A stretch of 64,000 bases of DNA from Scalesia atractyloides (GCA_947069175.1 CAMTDV010000018.1:46140869-46204868); one strand, 5' to 3'; positions 20,731-32,941 are shown, counted from the stretch's first letter. The notes: generated by a model from the sequence alone, not told the origin. Program-made: numbers and translations.

Positions 20731-22530
20731 GTCACCGGTAAGTTTCCCCTTAATGAACATTTTGCTACTGTGCTTTTTGATACGGGTGCGGATAGGAGCT
20801 TTATATCTGAGTCTTTTAGGAAGAACCTAAATCTCACGCTTAAACCATTAGAGACCCCTTATGTTATAGAATTAGCCGATGGTAAATCTGTAGATGTGAC
20901 CCAAATAGTATCCGGCTGTCAACTCAAACTCGCGGGCCACACATTTACCATTGATCTGATGACAACTACTCTGGGTAGTTTTGACGTGGAAGTCGGAATG
21001 GACTGGCTATCCGACGTCCGGGCTGAAGTTCTCTGCTTCGAAAAATCTATTCGTATTCCGCTCTCTAACGACGAAATCCTGACGGTACAAGGCGATAAGG
21101 CAAGCGTCGTCACCAACATCATCTCTTACATGCAAGCGCAGAAGTATCTTCGGAGGAAGAACTCCTTCGCCTTACTCGCACTGATTTCCGAACAGCCTAA
21201 GGACGAGAAACGCATAGAAGACATCCCTGTCGTCCGTGATTTTTCCGATGTATTCCCAGAAGAACTACCTGGTCTTCCACCCCATCGACAATTGTAGTTT
21301 GAAATCGAATTGGCGAACAATGCAACTCCTATCGCCAAGGCTCCATACCGCCTAGCTCCAGCCGAGCTGCAGGAGCTGTCTACCCAACTTCAGGAGCTAT
21401 TAGAAAAAGGATTTATCCGACCAAGTGTTTCGCCATGGGGAGCTCCAGTCCTTTTTGTCAAGAAGAAGGACGGGACGTTCCGCATGTGCATCGACTACAG
21501 GGAACTCAACAAGGTTACTGTCAAGAACCGATACCCGTTACCTCGCATCGACGATCTCTTCGATCAACTTCAAGGGTCAAGTTACTACTCCAAGATTGAT
21601 TTACGGTCTGGTTACCATCAGCTACGCGTCAGGGAGGAGGATATCGCTAAGACGGCATTTCGCACTCGGTATGGCCATTATGAGTTCTTGGTCATGCCCT
21701 TCGGTCTCACCAACGCACCTGCGGTGTTCATGGACCTCATGAACCGCGTGTGTAAACCATACCTCGACAAATTTGTCATTGTGTTCATCGATGACATACT
21801 CATCTACTCCAAAAGTGAAGAAGAACATGTTGAACATCTACGATCACTGCTAGGATTACTTCAACAGGAAAAGCTATATGCCAAGCTTTCGAAGTGTGAT
21901 TTCTGGATTCGGGAAGTTCAGTTTCTCGGGCATATCGTGAATGAAAAGGGTATCCACGTAGACCCTGCCAAGATTGAAGCCATCAAAAACTGGGAAGCAC
22001 CCAGGACACCGACGGAGATCCGCCAATTTTTGGGATTGGCTGGTTACTACAGACGTTTCATCGAGGGGTTTTCAAAGATCGCACAACCGCTTACTATCCT
22101 CACCTAGAAAGGCATCAAGTATGCTTGGGGTGACAAGCAAGAAGCAGCATTTCAATTGCTGAAACAGAAACTTTGCAGTGCACCCATTCTGTCCTTGCCG
22201 GAAGGAACAGATGACTTTGTAGTATATTGTGATGCTTCCATTCAGGGATTGGGATGCGTATTCATGCAACGTGATAAGGTCATCGCGTATGCGTTGCGAC
22301 AACTGAAGGTTCATGAGAAAAACTACACGACGCATGACCTGGAATTGGGAGCAGTAGTGTTTGCACTTAAGATTTGAAGACACTACCTCTATGGAACGAA
22401 GTGCACAATCTTTACGGACCACAAGAGCCTCCAACACATCTTCGATCAGAAGGAGTTGAACATGGACAGCGTCGCTGGGTCGAACTCTTGAACGATTATG
22501 AGTGTGCCATTCGGTATCACCCGGCTAAAG
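20731..22530 (+). pseudogene. pol: Ty3/gypsy PR-RT-RNaseH of element C (truncated)
   Basis: Aspartic protease LFDTGADRSFI at about 20775-20810. The linker ends at PPHRQL with a TAG at 21295-21297. RT: PYRLAPAEL..., VSPWGAPVLFVKKKDG, YRELN, RYPLPRIDDL, MPFGLTNAP, then the catalytic FIDDILIYS at about 21785-21812, and the thumb GLAGYYRRFI. A TAG at 22105-22107 precedes RNaseH (YCDASIQGLGCV, YTTHDLELGAVVFAL), which has a TGA at 22375-22377 and a frameshift near 22460. The copy ends at IRYHPAKA, just before the usual gypsy integrase linker, fused to copia integrase. It would have acted as the replicase of C but is dead. Confidence 0.9.
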
Positions 22531-25492
22531 CAGATCAAGAAATCTCATCCGAAGAAAATTCTAAACTCAAGCAAGTTGCCATTAGAACGGCTCCACATGG
22601 ACTTATTTGGTCCTGTAAATGTTCGAAGCATCTCCGGAGACTTATATTGCTTGGTCGTGACAGATGACTATTCGAGATATTCGTGGGTATTCTTTCAAGA
22701 ATCAAAAGACGAAACGTTCGAGAACTTGGTTATTCTATTCAAGAAACTCGAGAATCTTTATCATCTGCCGGTCAGACGCATTAGAAGTGACAACGACACA
22801 GAGTTTAAGAATAACAAATTGAAGGAATTCTGCAATGCAAAAGGGATTCTGCACGAGTTTAGTGCTCCCTATAATCCACAACAAAACGGAGTAGCTAAAC
22901 GGAAAAACAGAACTTTGATTGAAACTGCGAGAACCATGCTTGCAGATTCTAAACTTTCTATCAACTTCTAGAGTGAAGTAGTTGCTGCGGCTTGCTACAC
23001 GCTAAACAGGGTTCTCACTGTCAAACCAACAAAGAAAACATGTTTTGAGATGATAAACCGACGGAAGCCAAATTTGAAGTTCTTAGACCATTCGGTGCAC
23101 CATGTACCGTAATAGACTAAGATGGCAAATTCGGAGCTAAATCTCTTGAAGGTTTCTTTGTCGGAAATGCGAGTCCGTTGAGAAGAGTATATGTTCCTTC
23201 ATTGAGAAAGGTTATTGAAGCACAGCCCGTGGATTGTTTCAACTACACGGATCCTATTCAAAGGAAAGGTGATGCGTTGCTGTTTAACTATCAAGACCTT
23301 TGGAAGTCATTTGACTTGCCCGAAGAACCAACTGACGAAGAAGTTGCAGCGTTATATTATCTTCACCAGTCAGCGAATCAAGAACAAATTGTTCGACCAG
23401 TTGTGGTTAATCAACCCACGTTGGATCCATCTTCTTCTGGCGCAAATTCAAGAAATAGTGGTGTTCCGGCTCAAAATGTTTCTGAATCATTATCAACACC
23501 TGTTACTCCTCCAACGAATGTCTCTACTGAACCAGTGAATACAACAACGGAGCCCAGTATGCCTCAGAATCAAAATTCTGATTCAGATGACGCACCAACA
23601 TTTGATGCTGATGGGGAATCATCTTTTTCAGATGAAGAAGTGGAGATAACAAGTCTTATTGATCAATCTGCAGTCCCAAACAACAGAAATGAAGCTTCAT
23701 CAAGCTCTCCAAACGTTGAATTGGTTGTTGATCTCAACATCACGAATCAGCAAAACTCAGTAGATGTTCCAAGTGAAGAATTGCCGCGATCATATTCCTA
23801 TCATCCGTCAACAAATATTATCGGAGAACTTCAAATTGGTGTTAGAACTCGAGGGCAAATTAATAAAGCACTCAGTTGTTTCTACACATGCGTTGCTACA
23901 ACCCAGAACTATTGTTTCTATTCATGTTTCATCTCTTAGATTGAGCCAAAGACAGTTAATGAAGCTTTAGCCGATGAAAACTGGGTACAAGCAATGCAAG
24001 AAGAATTATTGCAGTTTGAGAAGTTGGGTGTGTGGAAGCTTGAAGACCTACCAGAAAATCAGAAAGCAATTGATACAAAATGGGTCTTTAAGTGTAAACG
24101 TGATGATAGAGGGGTTATTGTTCGTAACAAAGCTAGGCTTGTTGTCAAGGGATTTCACCAGTAGGAAGGGATAGACTACACCGAAGTCTATACACCAGTA
24201 GCTCGATTGGAATCTATTCGAATTTTTCTAGCTTTCGCATCATGGAAAGGATTTAAGGTCTATCAATTGGATGTCAAATCGGCTTTTCTGTATGGCACAT
24301 TACGCGAAAAGGTGTACGTTGGACAACCACCAGGGTTTGTCAATCAACTTAACAAGAAGAAAGCGTACCTACTGGATAAAGCTCTTTATGGACTACACCA
24401 AGCCCCGAGAGCTTGGTACGAGACGTTTATGCAACATCTCATTGGAAACGGCTTTATCAGAGGAACTGTGGATAATACTCTTTTCACCAGAAAGTTGATG
24501 GCCATCTAATTATAGTTCAAATCTACGTTGACGACATCATCTTTGGATCTACAAACGATAGTCTCTGCAAGGAGTTTGATGGAATCATGAAAAAGAAATT
24601 CGAAATGTCCTCATTGGGCGAAATGAAGTTCTTTCTTGGTTTGCAAGTAGATCAGCTTCCAGATGGTATTTTCATTCATCAGACTAAGTATGTTCACGAC
24701 ATCATGAAGAAGTTTGGAATGGAAAGCTTGAGGCCTCTATCTACGCCTCTTACTCTAAATCATGGCATTTGTGTTGATGAGACTGGAGCCAAAGTTGACG
24801 AGACGTTATACAGATCGATGATTGGATCGTTGATATATCTGACGGCATCGCACCCAGATATTATGTATCCAACCTGTATATGCGCCAGATATCAGTCAAG
24901 CCCGAGGATCTTACATATGCAGATCATGAAGCGTATCTTCAGATATCTGAAAGGATGCCCAAGCACCGACTTGTGGTACCCGAAGAACGACAATTTCGAC
25001 CTCACAGGCTATGTTGATTCCGATTTTGGTGTAGATAAGTTGAACTTAAAATCAACTACAGCGGGATGCCAGTTCTTCGGAACAAGAATGGTAACCTGGT
25101 AGTGTATGAAACAGACTACGGTCGCTCTCTCTACCTGTGAAGCTGAGTATATCTCGGCCTCCAGCTGTTGTTCACAGATTCTGTGGATTCAACAGCAGAT
25201 GAGAAACTATGGTCTTCAATTTCTAGACACTCCGCTATATGTTGATAACAAGGAAGCCATAGATATAACTAAAAATCCGGTTCATCACTCACGCACAAAA
25301 CATATTGAAATTCGTTTTCATTTCATTCGTGATTGCTACGAAAAGAAATTGGTGCGAATAGAAGAAATCCACACCGATGAACAAAAGGCTGATTTTTATA
25401 CCAAACCATTTTCGTTGTCACCGTTTAAACACTTGCTGAGAATTAACGGTATGAAAAATTTGCTTACAGGTGCGGACGACGAGTTCACGTGA
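22531..25492 (+). pseudogene. pol: Copia pol of element B: INT (5'-truncated), RT, RNaseH
   Basis: Begins inside the integrase zinc-binding region (KQIKKSHPKK). Integrase keeps D (HMDLFGP) and D (SDNDTEF), but the catalytic Glu codon is AAA (NGVAKRKN, 22897-22899). A TAG at about 22969-22971 and frameshifts near 23080-23110 follow. The Ser/Asp-rich linker is open at 23178-23939. RT has stops at 23937-23939 and about 24163-24165 and a frameshift near 24497, with YVDD at about 24525. The RT C-terminus and RNaseH (YVDSDFG, CEAEYIS, YVDNKEAIDI) are open at 24587-25102 and 25106-25492 apart from a TAG at 25100-25102. More complete than A's pol, but not functional. Confidence 0.9.
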
Positions 25493-26920
25493 TCCACATT
25501 GGTTTGTAAATATCTTTCTACTTTAGAATTTTGTTAAAAACAAAAATCCAAAAAGATGTTTTTTATTTTAGGGGGAGAAATGTTAGAGAAAATACAAAAA
25601 ACATTCGAAAATTTTATAAACCCAAAAACATATAAAAATTCAAAATGTACAAAAACATTGAAAAGGACAAAAAGAGTTCAGTGTCATAAAAGGAAATGAT
25701 AGTACATCAGTGGACTATCACAGTATGCTAAAGAAATGTAAAATGATAAACGAGTCTTACTGTGGATGTGTCGATAGACTTAACTCGTTCAGTAAATTGT
25801 TTTCGAGATATAAACTAAATTTTACAACTGCTTAATCTTGTGGATTAACACATATTGGATATATGGACTTAGTACTCCAAAATTTCGTTTGAAAGATTGC
25901 CTGATTCTGAGATATGAGGTCTTTATAGATAGTTTATATCTGGGGTATCATACAAGTTCTTCTGATTTTGCGGAAGCAATGGCCTAGAAATTCTATAATA
26001 CTTTCGCTATAAACCTCCAAAATGCATGCAATATTGAAAAGAATCAAAAGATCTAATCATTTGCATTGCTAAAAAGATTCCTTAAGTGGAACACACCTTA
26101 AAGACGAGCCTTCATCTCTTTGTCTGTACGGTAGTACTAACCTGAGCTCTCAAGGTTTCGCACAACCCAGATACAGATATCAATTACGCTATATTCACCT
26201 GTAAGATGATATCTAGGGAATCTGGATACGGGAGTATATTCAAGAAATGGGAACCACAGATATGTCAAGTTTTATGAATTCTACCTAAACATATCTTGAA
26301 ACAGTTGAAAAATGTGGTAAAGCTTAAGTGGACAAATATATCGACAATCTAAGTAAACAAGTTTAAAACTTAAAGTCTACTAAAGGTCAACTGTACTGGT
26401 GATATGTCTCAATCAACTGATATGATCCTTAGACACGAATTCACAAAAATATGTCTGTAAATATGTTTGTACATAGTCATTGCTTATTACATTGTATTTC
26501 CGCTTGACAGATTAAACTCAAAAAGATTTTCGGTGAATTTTAGCATATACTTACAAAAATACAAAAAGATTTTATTTCTACATTGTTTTCAGCAAACCAA
26601 TGTTGGAGAACGGATCTTCGAAGTCTTGTAAGGTGCTAGAACTGGTAGGAATCTCTTTGACAATAGGCTGGGAGCTAATCTGTTAATCTGAAAAATCAAA
26701 ACGATGAAAAGATCATTAATTTGAAACTTTGATTTCGAAAATATCAACTGTTTGTTCGTAACGGGTCAAACCGGGGTCATTAACTTGGACTCGGCAGACA
26801 AATCGGTTAACCAAGGTCATTAGCTTGGACTTGGTCAACTGAGTGGATTTTCATAACTGATAAAAAGTTGGAAAGTTCAGGGGTTAAAATTGAAAAATTG
26901 AAAAAGTTCAAAATTGTGGT
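25493..26920 (+). other. Conserved 1.4-kb non-coding block of copia B with internal PPT
   Basis: No ORF of note. An internal AGGGGGAG tract is at 25570-25577. The block is similar throughout to 28484-29920 (A), 37591-39017 on the minus strand (Z) and about 50500-51960 (Y). Near its end, GGTCATTAACTTGGACT is repeated about 50 bp apart. Confidence 0.75.
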
Positions 26921-26924
26921 TTGG

Positions 26925-27790
26925 CAAATTCGGCCGAACTTGCTAAACAAATCAAGTTTAACAAACAGCAAGTTCGACCTAACTTGCATATGATTAGTTA
27001 ATGATAAAAGATAAGTCCGCTCGAACTTCAGTTGGGCTTTTCAAGATGGGCTTAACAAGTTCGCTCGAACTTGACATGGTATAAATACCAATCAAGTTCG
27101 GCCGAACTCATTCAACAGCTTAAAAACCCTCTAAAGCGAACTTGAGCATTGAGAGAGATATGAGTGATTTTTGCAATTTTATATCGTTAAGTTGTCCAAA
27201 TTAAGTCGGTTTTTGGTGATTATCACACCAATTATCATGGTTGAGGTGAGATTTGATCATTGGACTGTGTTTGGACCAGTAATGAACAAAAAATGATAAA
27301 AACTTAAAAATCTGATAGATCGAGATGGTGTTGGTTAAAATTGAACATAGATCCTTTTCTATACATAAAATCGACCGTATAACATGTTTTGATGAAGTGA
27401 AACGGATGTTTAACTGTTTTGAACAAGTTGGTTTCTTTGGAGAAGACAACAAGTTCGGCCGAACTTGTCGTCAAGTTCAACCGGACTTGTCTAAACATAT
27501 GAATACGTGAAATCTTAATATCTTCGACCGAACTTGTTGTCAAGTTCGACCGGACTTGTCCAAAGAAAATTCATATATGTTCGACCGAACTTCATGTATT
27601 TGATCTTGAATATCATGTGGAAGTTCGCCCGAACTTGGATCTTGAAAAACTGTAAATTGTTAATATAAGTTTGCCTGAACATAAGTTCGCCCGAACATAT
27701 CATTCAATGTTGAACATGTGTTTAATACATGTTCGGGCGAACTTAGGCAGAGTGTTGAACATATATATCAAGTTCGCCCGAACTTGATAT
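26925..27790 (+). repeat. Palindrome arrays before the aORF of copia B
   Basis: GTTCG-NN-CGAAC palindromes at about 26927, 26969, 27012, 27055 and 27092 (steps 37-43 bp). After a gap of about 340 bp there is a second group of about ten between 27450 and 27790. The gap (27115-27450) has no identifiable feature. Confidence 0.85.
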
Positions 27791-27827
27791 AAGTGTTAGA
27801 AAATTTTTGTGACTTTTCTCGAAATTC

Positions 27828-27855
27828 ATGCTAATTGTTTTGCGTTATTTTTCAG
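27828..27855 (+). promoter_or_regulatory. Putative 3' splice site before aORF, copia B
   Basis: Branch-like TGCTAAT, then a T-rich tract ending TTTTTCAG at 27855. The same sequence stands at 55678-55704 (A) and, on the minus strand, at 36714-36741 (Z). Confidence 0.55.
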
Positions 27856-28275
27856 GCACAGGTACCAGCGCGTGTAATTTCTGTTGAGTTCTCCAAAACT
27901 CACAATACGTGCATTACGCTTGACAAGTCTATCTGTCCGTCACTGAAGGAGTACGACAGAATATTAAAGTTTCTCGAGGAAAGTCATATTCACCGAGCTA
28001 TTATAGAGCGCACCGTATCATATCGATCACATATCGTTCACTTCTGGATGAATGCAAGTTTAAGCGAAGATGAGAAGACGATCACTTCATCTGTGCAAGT
28101 CAGTAATGAAGTTAAACCGATTACAGTTACCGAAGATGATATTCGATGGATTCTGTGGATACAACAGCAGATGAGAGACTATGTTCTGCAATTTCTCGAC
28201 ACTCCGCTGTATGTTGATAATAAGGCAGCCATTGATATAACCAAAAATCCAGTTCATCACTCACGCACAGATTGA
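27856..28275 (+). pseudogene. aORF N-terminus of B fused to RNaseH of A
   Basis: From the acceptor, the frame encodes the N-terminal domain of the additional 3' ORF (VEFSKTHNTCITLDK, SLKEYD, RTVSYRSH, VTEDDIR). At about 28141 it changes, still in frame, to copia RNaseH (WILWIQQQM, YVDNKAAIDI). In A and Z the aORF instead continues with LQFND after the same DDIR motif. The joined frame stays open to 28275. This is a deletion junction between B's aORF and A's RNaseH, not a designed fusion. There is no ATG near the start of the aORF part. Confidence 0.8.
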
Positions 28276-28483
28276 AATTCGTTATCACTTCATTCGTGAC
28301 TGCTACGAAAAGAAGTTGGTACGAATAGAAAAAATCCACACCGACGAACAAAAGGCTGATTTTTATACCAAACCATTTTGTTTATCACAGTTTAAATACT
28401 TGTTGAGAATTAATGGTATGAAAAATTTGCTGACAGGTGCGGATGCTGAGGTTGAATACGGATCGGACGACGAGTTCGCGTGA
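28141..28483 (+). pseudogene. pol: RNaseH C-terminus of copia A
   Basis: Continuation of A's pol after the B insertion and deletion. It contains YVDNKAAIDITKNPVHHS, a small frameshift near 28270 (HSRT then IEIR), then HTDEQKADFYTKPF and a tail ending GSDDEFA with TGA at 28481-28483. About 380 bp of A's late RT/early RNaseH, present in B, is missing. Confidence 0.85.
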
Positions 28484-30139
28484 TCTACATTGGTTTGTCT
28501 ATATCTTTCTAGTTTAGAATTTTATTAAAACTAAAATACAAATATCTTTTTGATTTTAGGGGGAGAAATGTTAGAGAAAATAAAAAAAACATTTGAAAAT
28601 TTTAAAATTCAAAAACATATGAAAAATGCAAAAAGTACATAAACTTTGAAAAAGACAAAAAGAATTCAATGTCACAAAAAAGAAATGATAGTACATCAGT
28701 GGACTATCACAGTGTGCTAAAAAAATGTAGTGTTTAAAAGTGATAAACAAGTCTTACTGTGGATGTGTCGATAGGTTTAACACGTTCAGTAAACTGTTTT
28801 CGAGATATAAACTAAATTTAGCAACTGCTTAATCTTGTGGTTTAAGACATTTTGGATATATGGACTTAGTAGTCCGAAATTTCGTTTGAGAGATTGCATG
28901 ATTATGAGATACGAGGTCTTTATAGATAGTTGATATCTGGGTATTATACAAGTTCTTCTGATTTTGCGGAAGCAATAGCCTAGAACTTCTATAATACTTT
29001 TGCAATAAACCCCTAAACTGCATGCAAACATGAAAAGTATCGAAAGATCTAATCATTTGCAGTGCTGAAAAGATTCCTTAATTGGAACATACCTTAAAGT
29101 CGAGCCTTCATCTCTTTGCCTATACGGTAGCACTAACCTGAACTCTCAAGATCTCGCACTAACCCAGATACAGATATCAATTACGCTATATTCACCTGTA
29201 AGATGAAATCTAGGGAATCTTGATACGGGAGTATATTCAAGAAGTGGGAACCTCAGATAAGTCAAGTTTCATAAATCATACCTTAACATATCTTGAAACA
29301 GTTGAGAAACATGGTAAAGTTTAAATGGACAAACATATCGACAATCTAGGTAAACGAGATTAAAACTTAAAGTCATTTAAAGGTCAACGGTACTGGTGAT
29401 ATGTCTCAATAAACTGATATGATCCTTAGACACGAATTCACAAAAATATGTCTGTAAATATGTTTATACAAAGTTTACATTTTCCTGTACATAGTTTATC
29501 AGCTTTACAGATTAAAATCAAAAAGATTTTCAATGTGTTTTAGCATAAACTTACAAAAATACAAAAAAAATTTATTTCTACATTGTTTTTAGCAAACCAA
29601 TGTTGGAGAACGGATCTTTGAAGTCTGGTAAGGTGCTATACTGGTGGGAATCTCTTTGAAAATGGGCTGGGAGCTAATCTGTAAAATCTGAAAAGCCAAA
29701 ACGATGAAAAGTTCATTAATATGAAACTTTGTTTTTGAAATTATCAACAGTTTGTTCGTAACGGGTCAAACCGAGGTCATTAACTTGGACTCGGCAGACA
29801 AATCGGTTAACCAAGGTCATTAGCTTGGACTTGGTCAACTGAGTTGATTTTCATAACTGGTAAAAAGTGGAAAGTTCAGGGACTTAATTGCAAAATTAGA
29901 AAAAGTTTAACAATCAAACAAGTTCGACCGAACTTGTGACTGATGGCTGGTTTGTGAAATTGTCAAGTTCGCCCGGACTTAAGTGGGCCTTAGAACTTGA
30001 GCTTGCAAGTTCGCCCGAACTTGCTAGGGTATTTATATCCAGCAAGTTCGGCCGAACTCATTATCTCTGAGATAAAATCCTCTGAGCGAACTTACAATAT
30101 TTGAGCGATCTTGTGAAATTGACAAACTAGAGCCGTTAT
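28484..30139 (+). other. Conserved non-coding block and palindromes of copia A (left part)
   Basis: Counterpart of 25493-27130 in B. The internal AGGGGGAG tract is at 28558-28565. The GTCATTAACTTGGACT repeats are near 29775-29840. Palindromes are at about 29925, 29963, 30005 and 30043. No gene. The solo LTR F interrupts it after GCCGTTAT. Confidence 0.75.
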
Positions 30140-32941
30140 TGTGACATCTGTGCTTTCCGACCTTTGTATTCTATCCGACAATATTATATCAACTAAATTT
30201 TGTGTTACATTTTATGTGTTTTGTATATTTACTTATGACATTTGTGTATTTTTAATCCTTGTTCAAATCTGATCCTTTAAACATTTCCCGGAAGTGTAAT
30301 CGCAAAATGAAATCAGCTAAACGCAACGTATAGTCTGGGATAGTGACATAAGCTAAACATACCCTAAATATCTCTTACATGACTTAGAAATAAGTTTTGA
30401 AGGGTTTGGTATGTCAAAAACAAGCTTATTTGATCTCAGGGGCTATTTACGACAAAACTTTTAAAGTCTGCTGATTCTTGTAGCGACGCACACTCCGGAA
30501 CAAGTTACAAGATTAATATACCTTAAATTACCCTAAAATTACTTAGAAATATGTTTTGAAGGGTTCGGTATGCCAAAAACATGTTTATTCAGCTCTAGGG
30601 GCTATTTTGCAAATTCTGCGAAACTACGTCTATTCGCGTATTTTGCTATCCGGAACATGTTCGGACATCCAAAATTTTTTTGTAATAATTAAAATATCAT
30701 ATTTTAGTGATTGGAATGAAAAACTGTCGTTCGTTACGCATTTACGGTCATACACGCGTTCATTACGATTTTAGTCGTAATTCACCGAAAGTCGCGACCG
30801 TACGACCAAAGGAACTGACGTCTGGAACATTTTTGGTCATATTTCAAGTTCCCTGTTCTTTCTTATCTTTATGAAGCTTGAAAATTAGGTTAACGGGTGT
30901 TAGAAGTGCCTAAACGCGACAAATCAAGTTCAGGGGCCTGTTCTGCCATTTTGAGAAACCTGGTCCCTGCAGGGGTGCTTACGGGCCAAGTTAAGTGTTC
31001 AACAAGTCCTCAAATAAATCCCTAACACTTGTGTGGTGGAGATCATTCCTTGGTGAGCACATAATCCACATGTAATGATCCTACAATCCAAGAGCTCCTA
31101 TAAATATCAAGCTCTATTCCATTCTTCCCTTGCTCATTTATTTTCTTTTTCATCTTACACTCTAACAGGAGTTGCTACCACTTGTTGGAGGCCTCCCACA
31201 GGAGTTCATCTTCTTCCTAGAACACAAGTAAGTGTTCTTCCTTGGCTTATTTAGCTATTTCAAGCTAAAAGTCAAACACTGTCTGACTTTCGGCTTTGAC
31301 CATGTATAGTTCATTTGAACTTTGCAATATGATCGTAATCACGATGGTAATAGTCCTTGTGACCATACCTACTGATTACCATGTTGACTAATTGTAGTGA
31401 CGAGTCAAAGTTTCGGTCAATAATGCGATAAATGCGCATTATCCGACAGAATTATTTCCGGATATCAAAAAACTATGTTTTGATATCAAAATATTTTTAA
31501 AACTTACGTTAGACATGTTTTAGCATGTCTAACTCGTCACTTCTAGTTTAGTGCTTATTTAAGGTCGTAAGTCAAACGGTCTTGAAAACCGCTTAGACTT
31601 TCGAACCCGACCCGTTTGGCCGATCATTAGGATCCGACCAAACATATTTGTGGCCATAGTTGTATAGGGAATAACCTCCAGGGGTTGTACCTTATGGTTA
31701 CTTCGTTTAAGTTGTTGTATGATAGGTAGTTTATATGCCTTAGGAAAGTGACCAAAATGCCCTTTTTGCGCATAAATTCAATCTAAGCATATGTAACCTA
31801 AATTTTGACACTTAAACTGATTATGCAACATTATTAAACATGTTTAGGCATATAAGACTTATCATAGGACTAGTTAGAACATCCGAAGGCGCTTTTGCGC
31901 AAACGACATGTTAACGTAGCTTAAACTACCTTAACGAGTCGTAACGGGTCATAAGCACTTAGGATTTGCTTTCAAGTCACAATGTAGGCTTAGTTAAACC
32001 ATGTCATATGAGTTCCAACACTCATTTGGTTTACAAGACCTCATTTTATCCGATCTCCCGATTTAGGTACCGATTTATTAACATAGTGATTGCATACTAG
32101 GAGCCACTTGATACCTTGACTTTCCGAGCATTGTTGGATCATTAGATCAAGTATACTTGCAATCTCAAGTGAGTACATAGTCCCCTCTTTTACATTTTAA
32201 AATATTTTGGGGTGAAACATATTGTGCCTACTGTTACTTTCATGTTTTTCATGACATTATACATGCTTTGATTACATAGTACATATAGTACATGATTTCA
32301 ATTGCATTTTGCTATGTATGTTGACCGAGCATGCTAGGACATTGATTTCCTTTAGACATTTTGCTATGTATGTTGACCTAGCATACTAGTACATGGTTTT
32401 CAAAGACATTTTCAAAAGACATTTTTTTGACATTTTCAAAGACATTTTCAAGACATGCTTACATTGTTATTTTACATTTTGGTGCATTGAACTCGACAAT
32501 GATACATTCATTAACATTGATCACGCCGACCGGTAGTATGTAATGGTACCATAGGATTGACCATCTGTTCCCGCTTCCTAGGTTTGTTTGGAAGTGACCT
32601 TAGGGAATGACAGAATCCGATGAACATTGATAAACCCTTGACCTGATAGGGGTTTATCCGTCAGTCAACAAGGCTTGAATGTATTCGCCAACAATTCATA
32701 AAATATATTTTAACAATAAAGGCAAATGGTCTACAAAACTCGACATTGTTTACTCGACATTGTTTACTTGACATTGGTTTACTTGACATTGTTTTACTCG
32801 ATATTGGTTTACATGACATTGTTTACTCGACATTGGTTTACTTGACATTGGTTTACATGACATTGTTTACTCGACATTGGTTTACATGACATTTTTTACT
32901 CGACATTGGTTTACATGACATTGTTTACTCGACATTGTTTA
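30140..32941 (+). repeat. Gypsy solo LTR F, left part
   Basis: Starts TGTGACATC and continues at 54437-55097 after the Z insertion, for a total of about 3.46 kb, close to E's 3.45-kb LTR. Flanking bases are GTTAT (left, 30135-30139) and GTTTT (right, 55098-55102), an imperfect 5-bp duplication. A's sequence is continuous across it, so this is a solo LTR left by LTR-LTR recombination. TATAAATA is at 31099-31106. No gene inside. Confidence 0.8.
32735..32941. repeat. Minisatellite in LTR F, target of Z
   Basis: About 29-bp composite units built from TTTACTCGACATTGG and TTTACATGACATTG, repeated head to tail, with a few more copies on the far side of Z (54437-54475). Confidence 0.85.

Larger units (their letters stand above)
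15375..22530 (+). mobile_element. Gypsy element C (chromovirus/Tekay-like), 3' truncated
   Basis: It has a 2.9-kb 5' LTR, an initiator-Met PBS, an acidic pre-gag ORF, and gag and pol in one frame up to the RNaseH end at RYHPAKA, then an abrupt switch to copia integrase DNA. Integrase, any chromodomain and the 3' LTR are absent. The lineage call rests on LTR length, gag-pol fusion and RT motifs. Confidence 0.85.
13102..28140 (+). mobile_element. Copia element B (Sirevirus type), lacking its 3' end
   Basis: Inserted in A's RT. It has a 5' LTR (13102-13502), PBS, leader and gag to 15374, then gypsy C. Copia pol resumes at about 22531 and runs to 25492, followed by the non-coding block and the aORF N-terminus to 28140, where B fuses to A's RNaseH. 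No B 3' LTR exists in the window, so a deletion removed the rest of aORF, the 3' LTR and part of A. Confidence 0.85.

Noticed and set aside
20236..20837. Long reverse-strand ORFs over gypsy C gag (Val/Leu-rich)
   Set aside because: They are antisense shadows of Asn/His-rich gag codons with no family signature.
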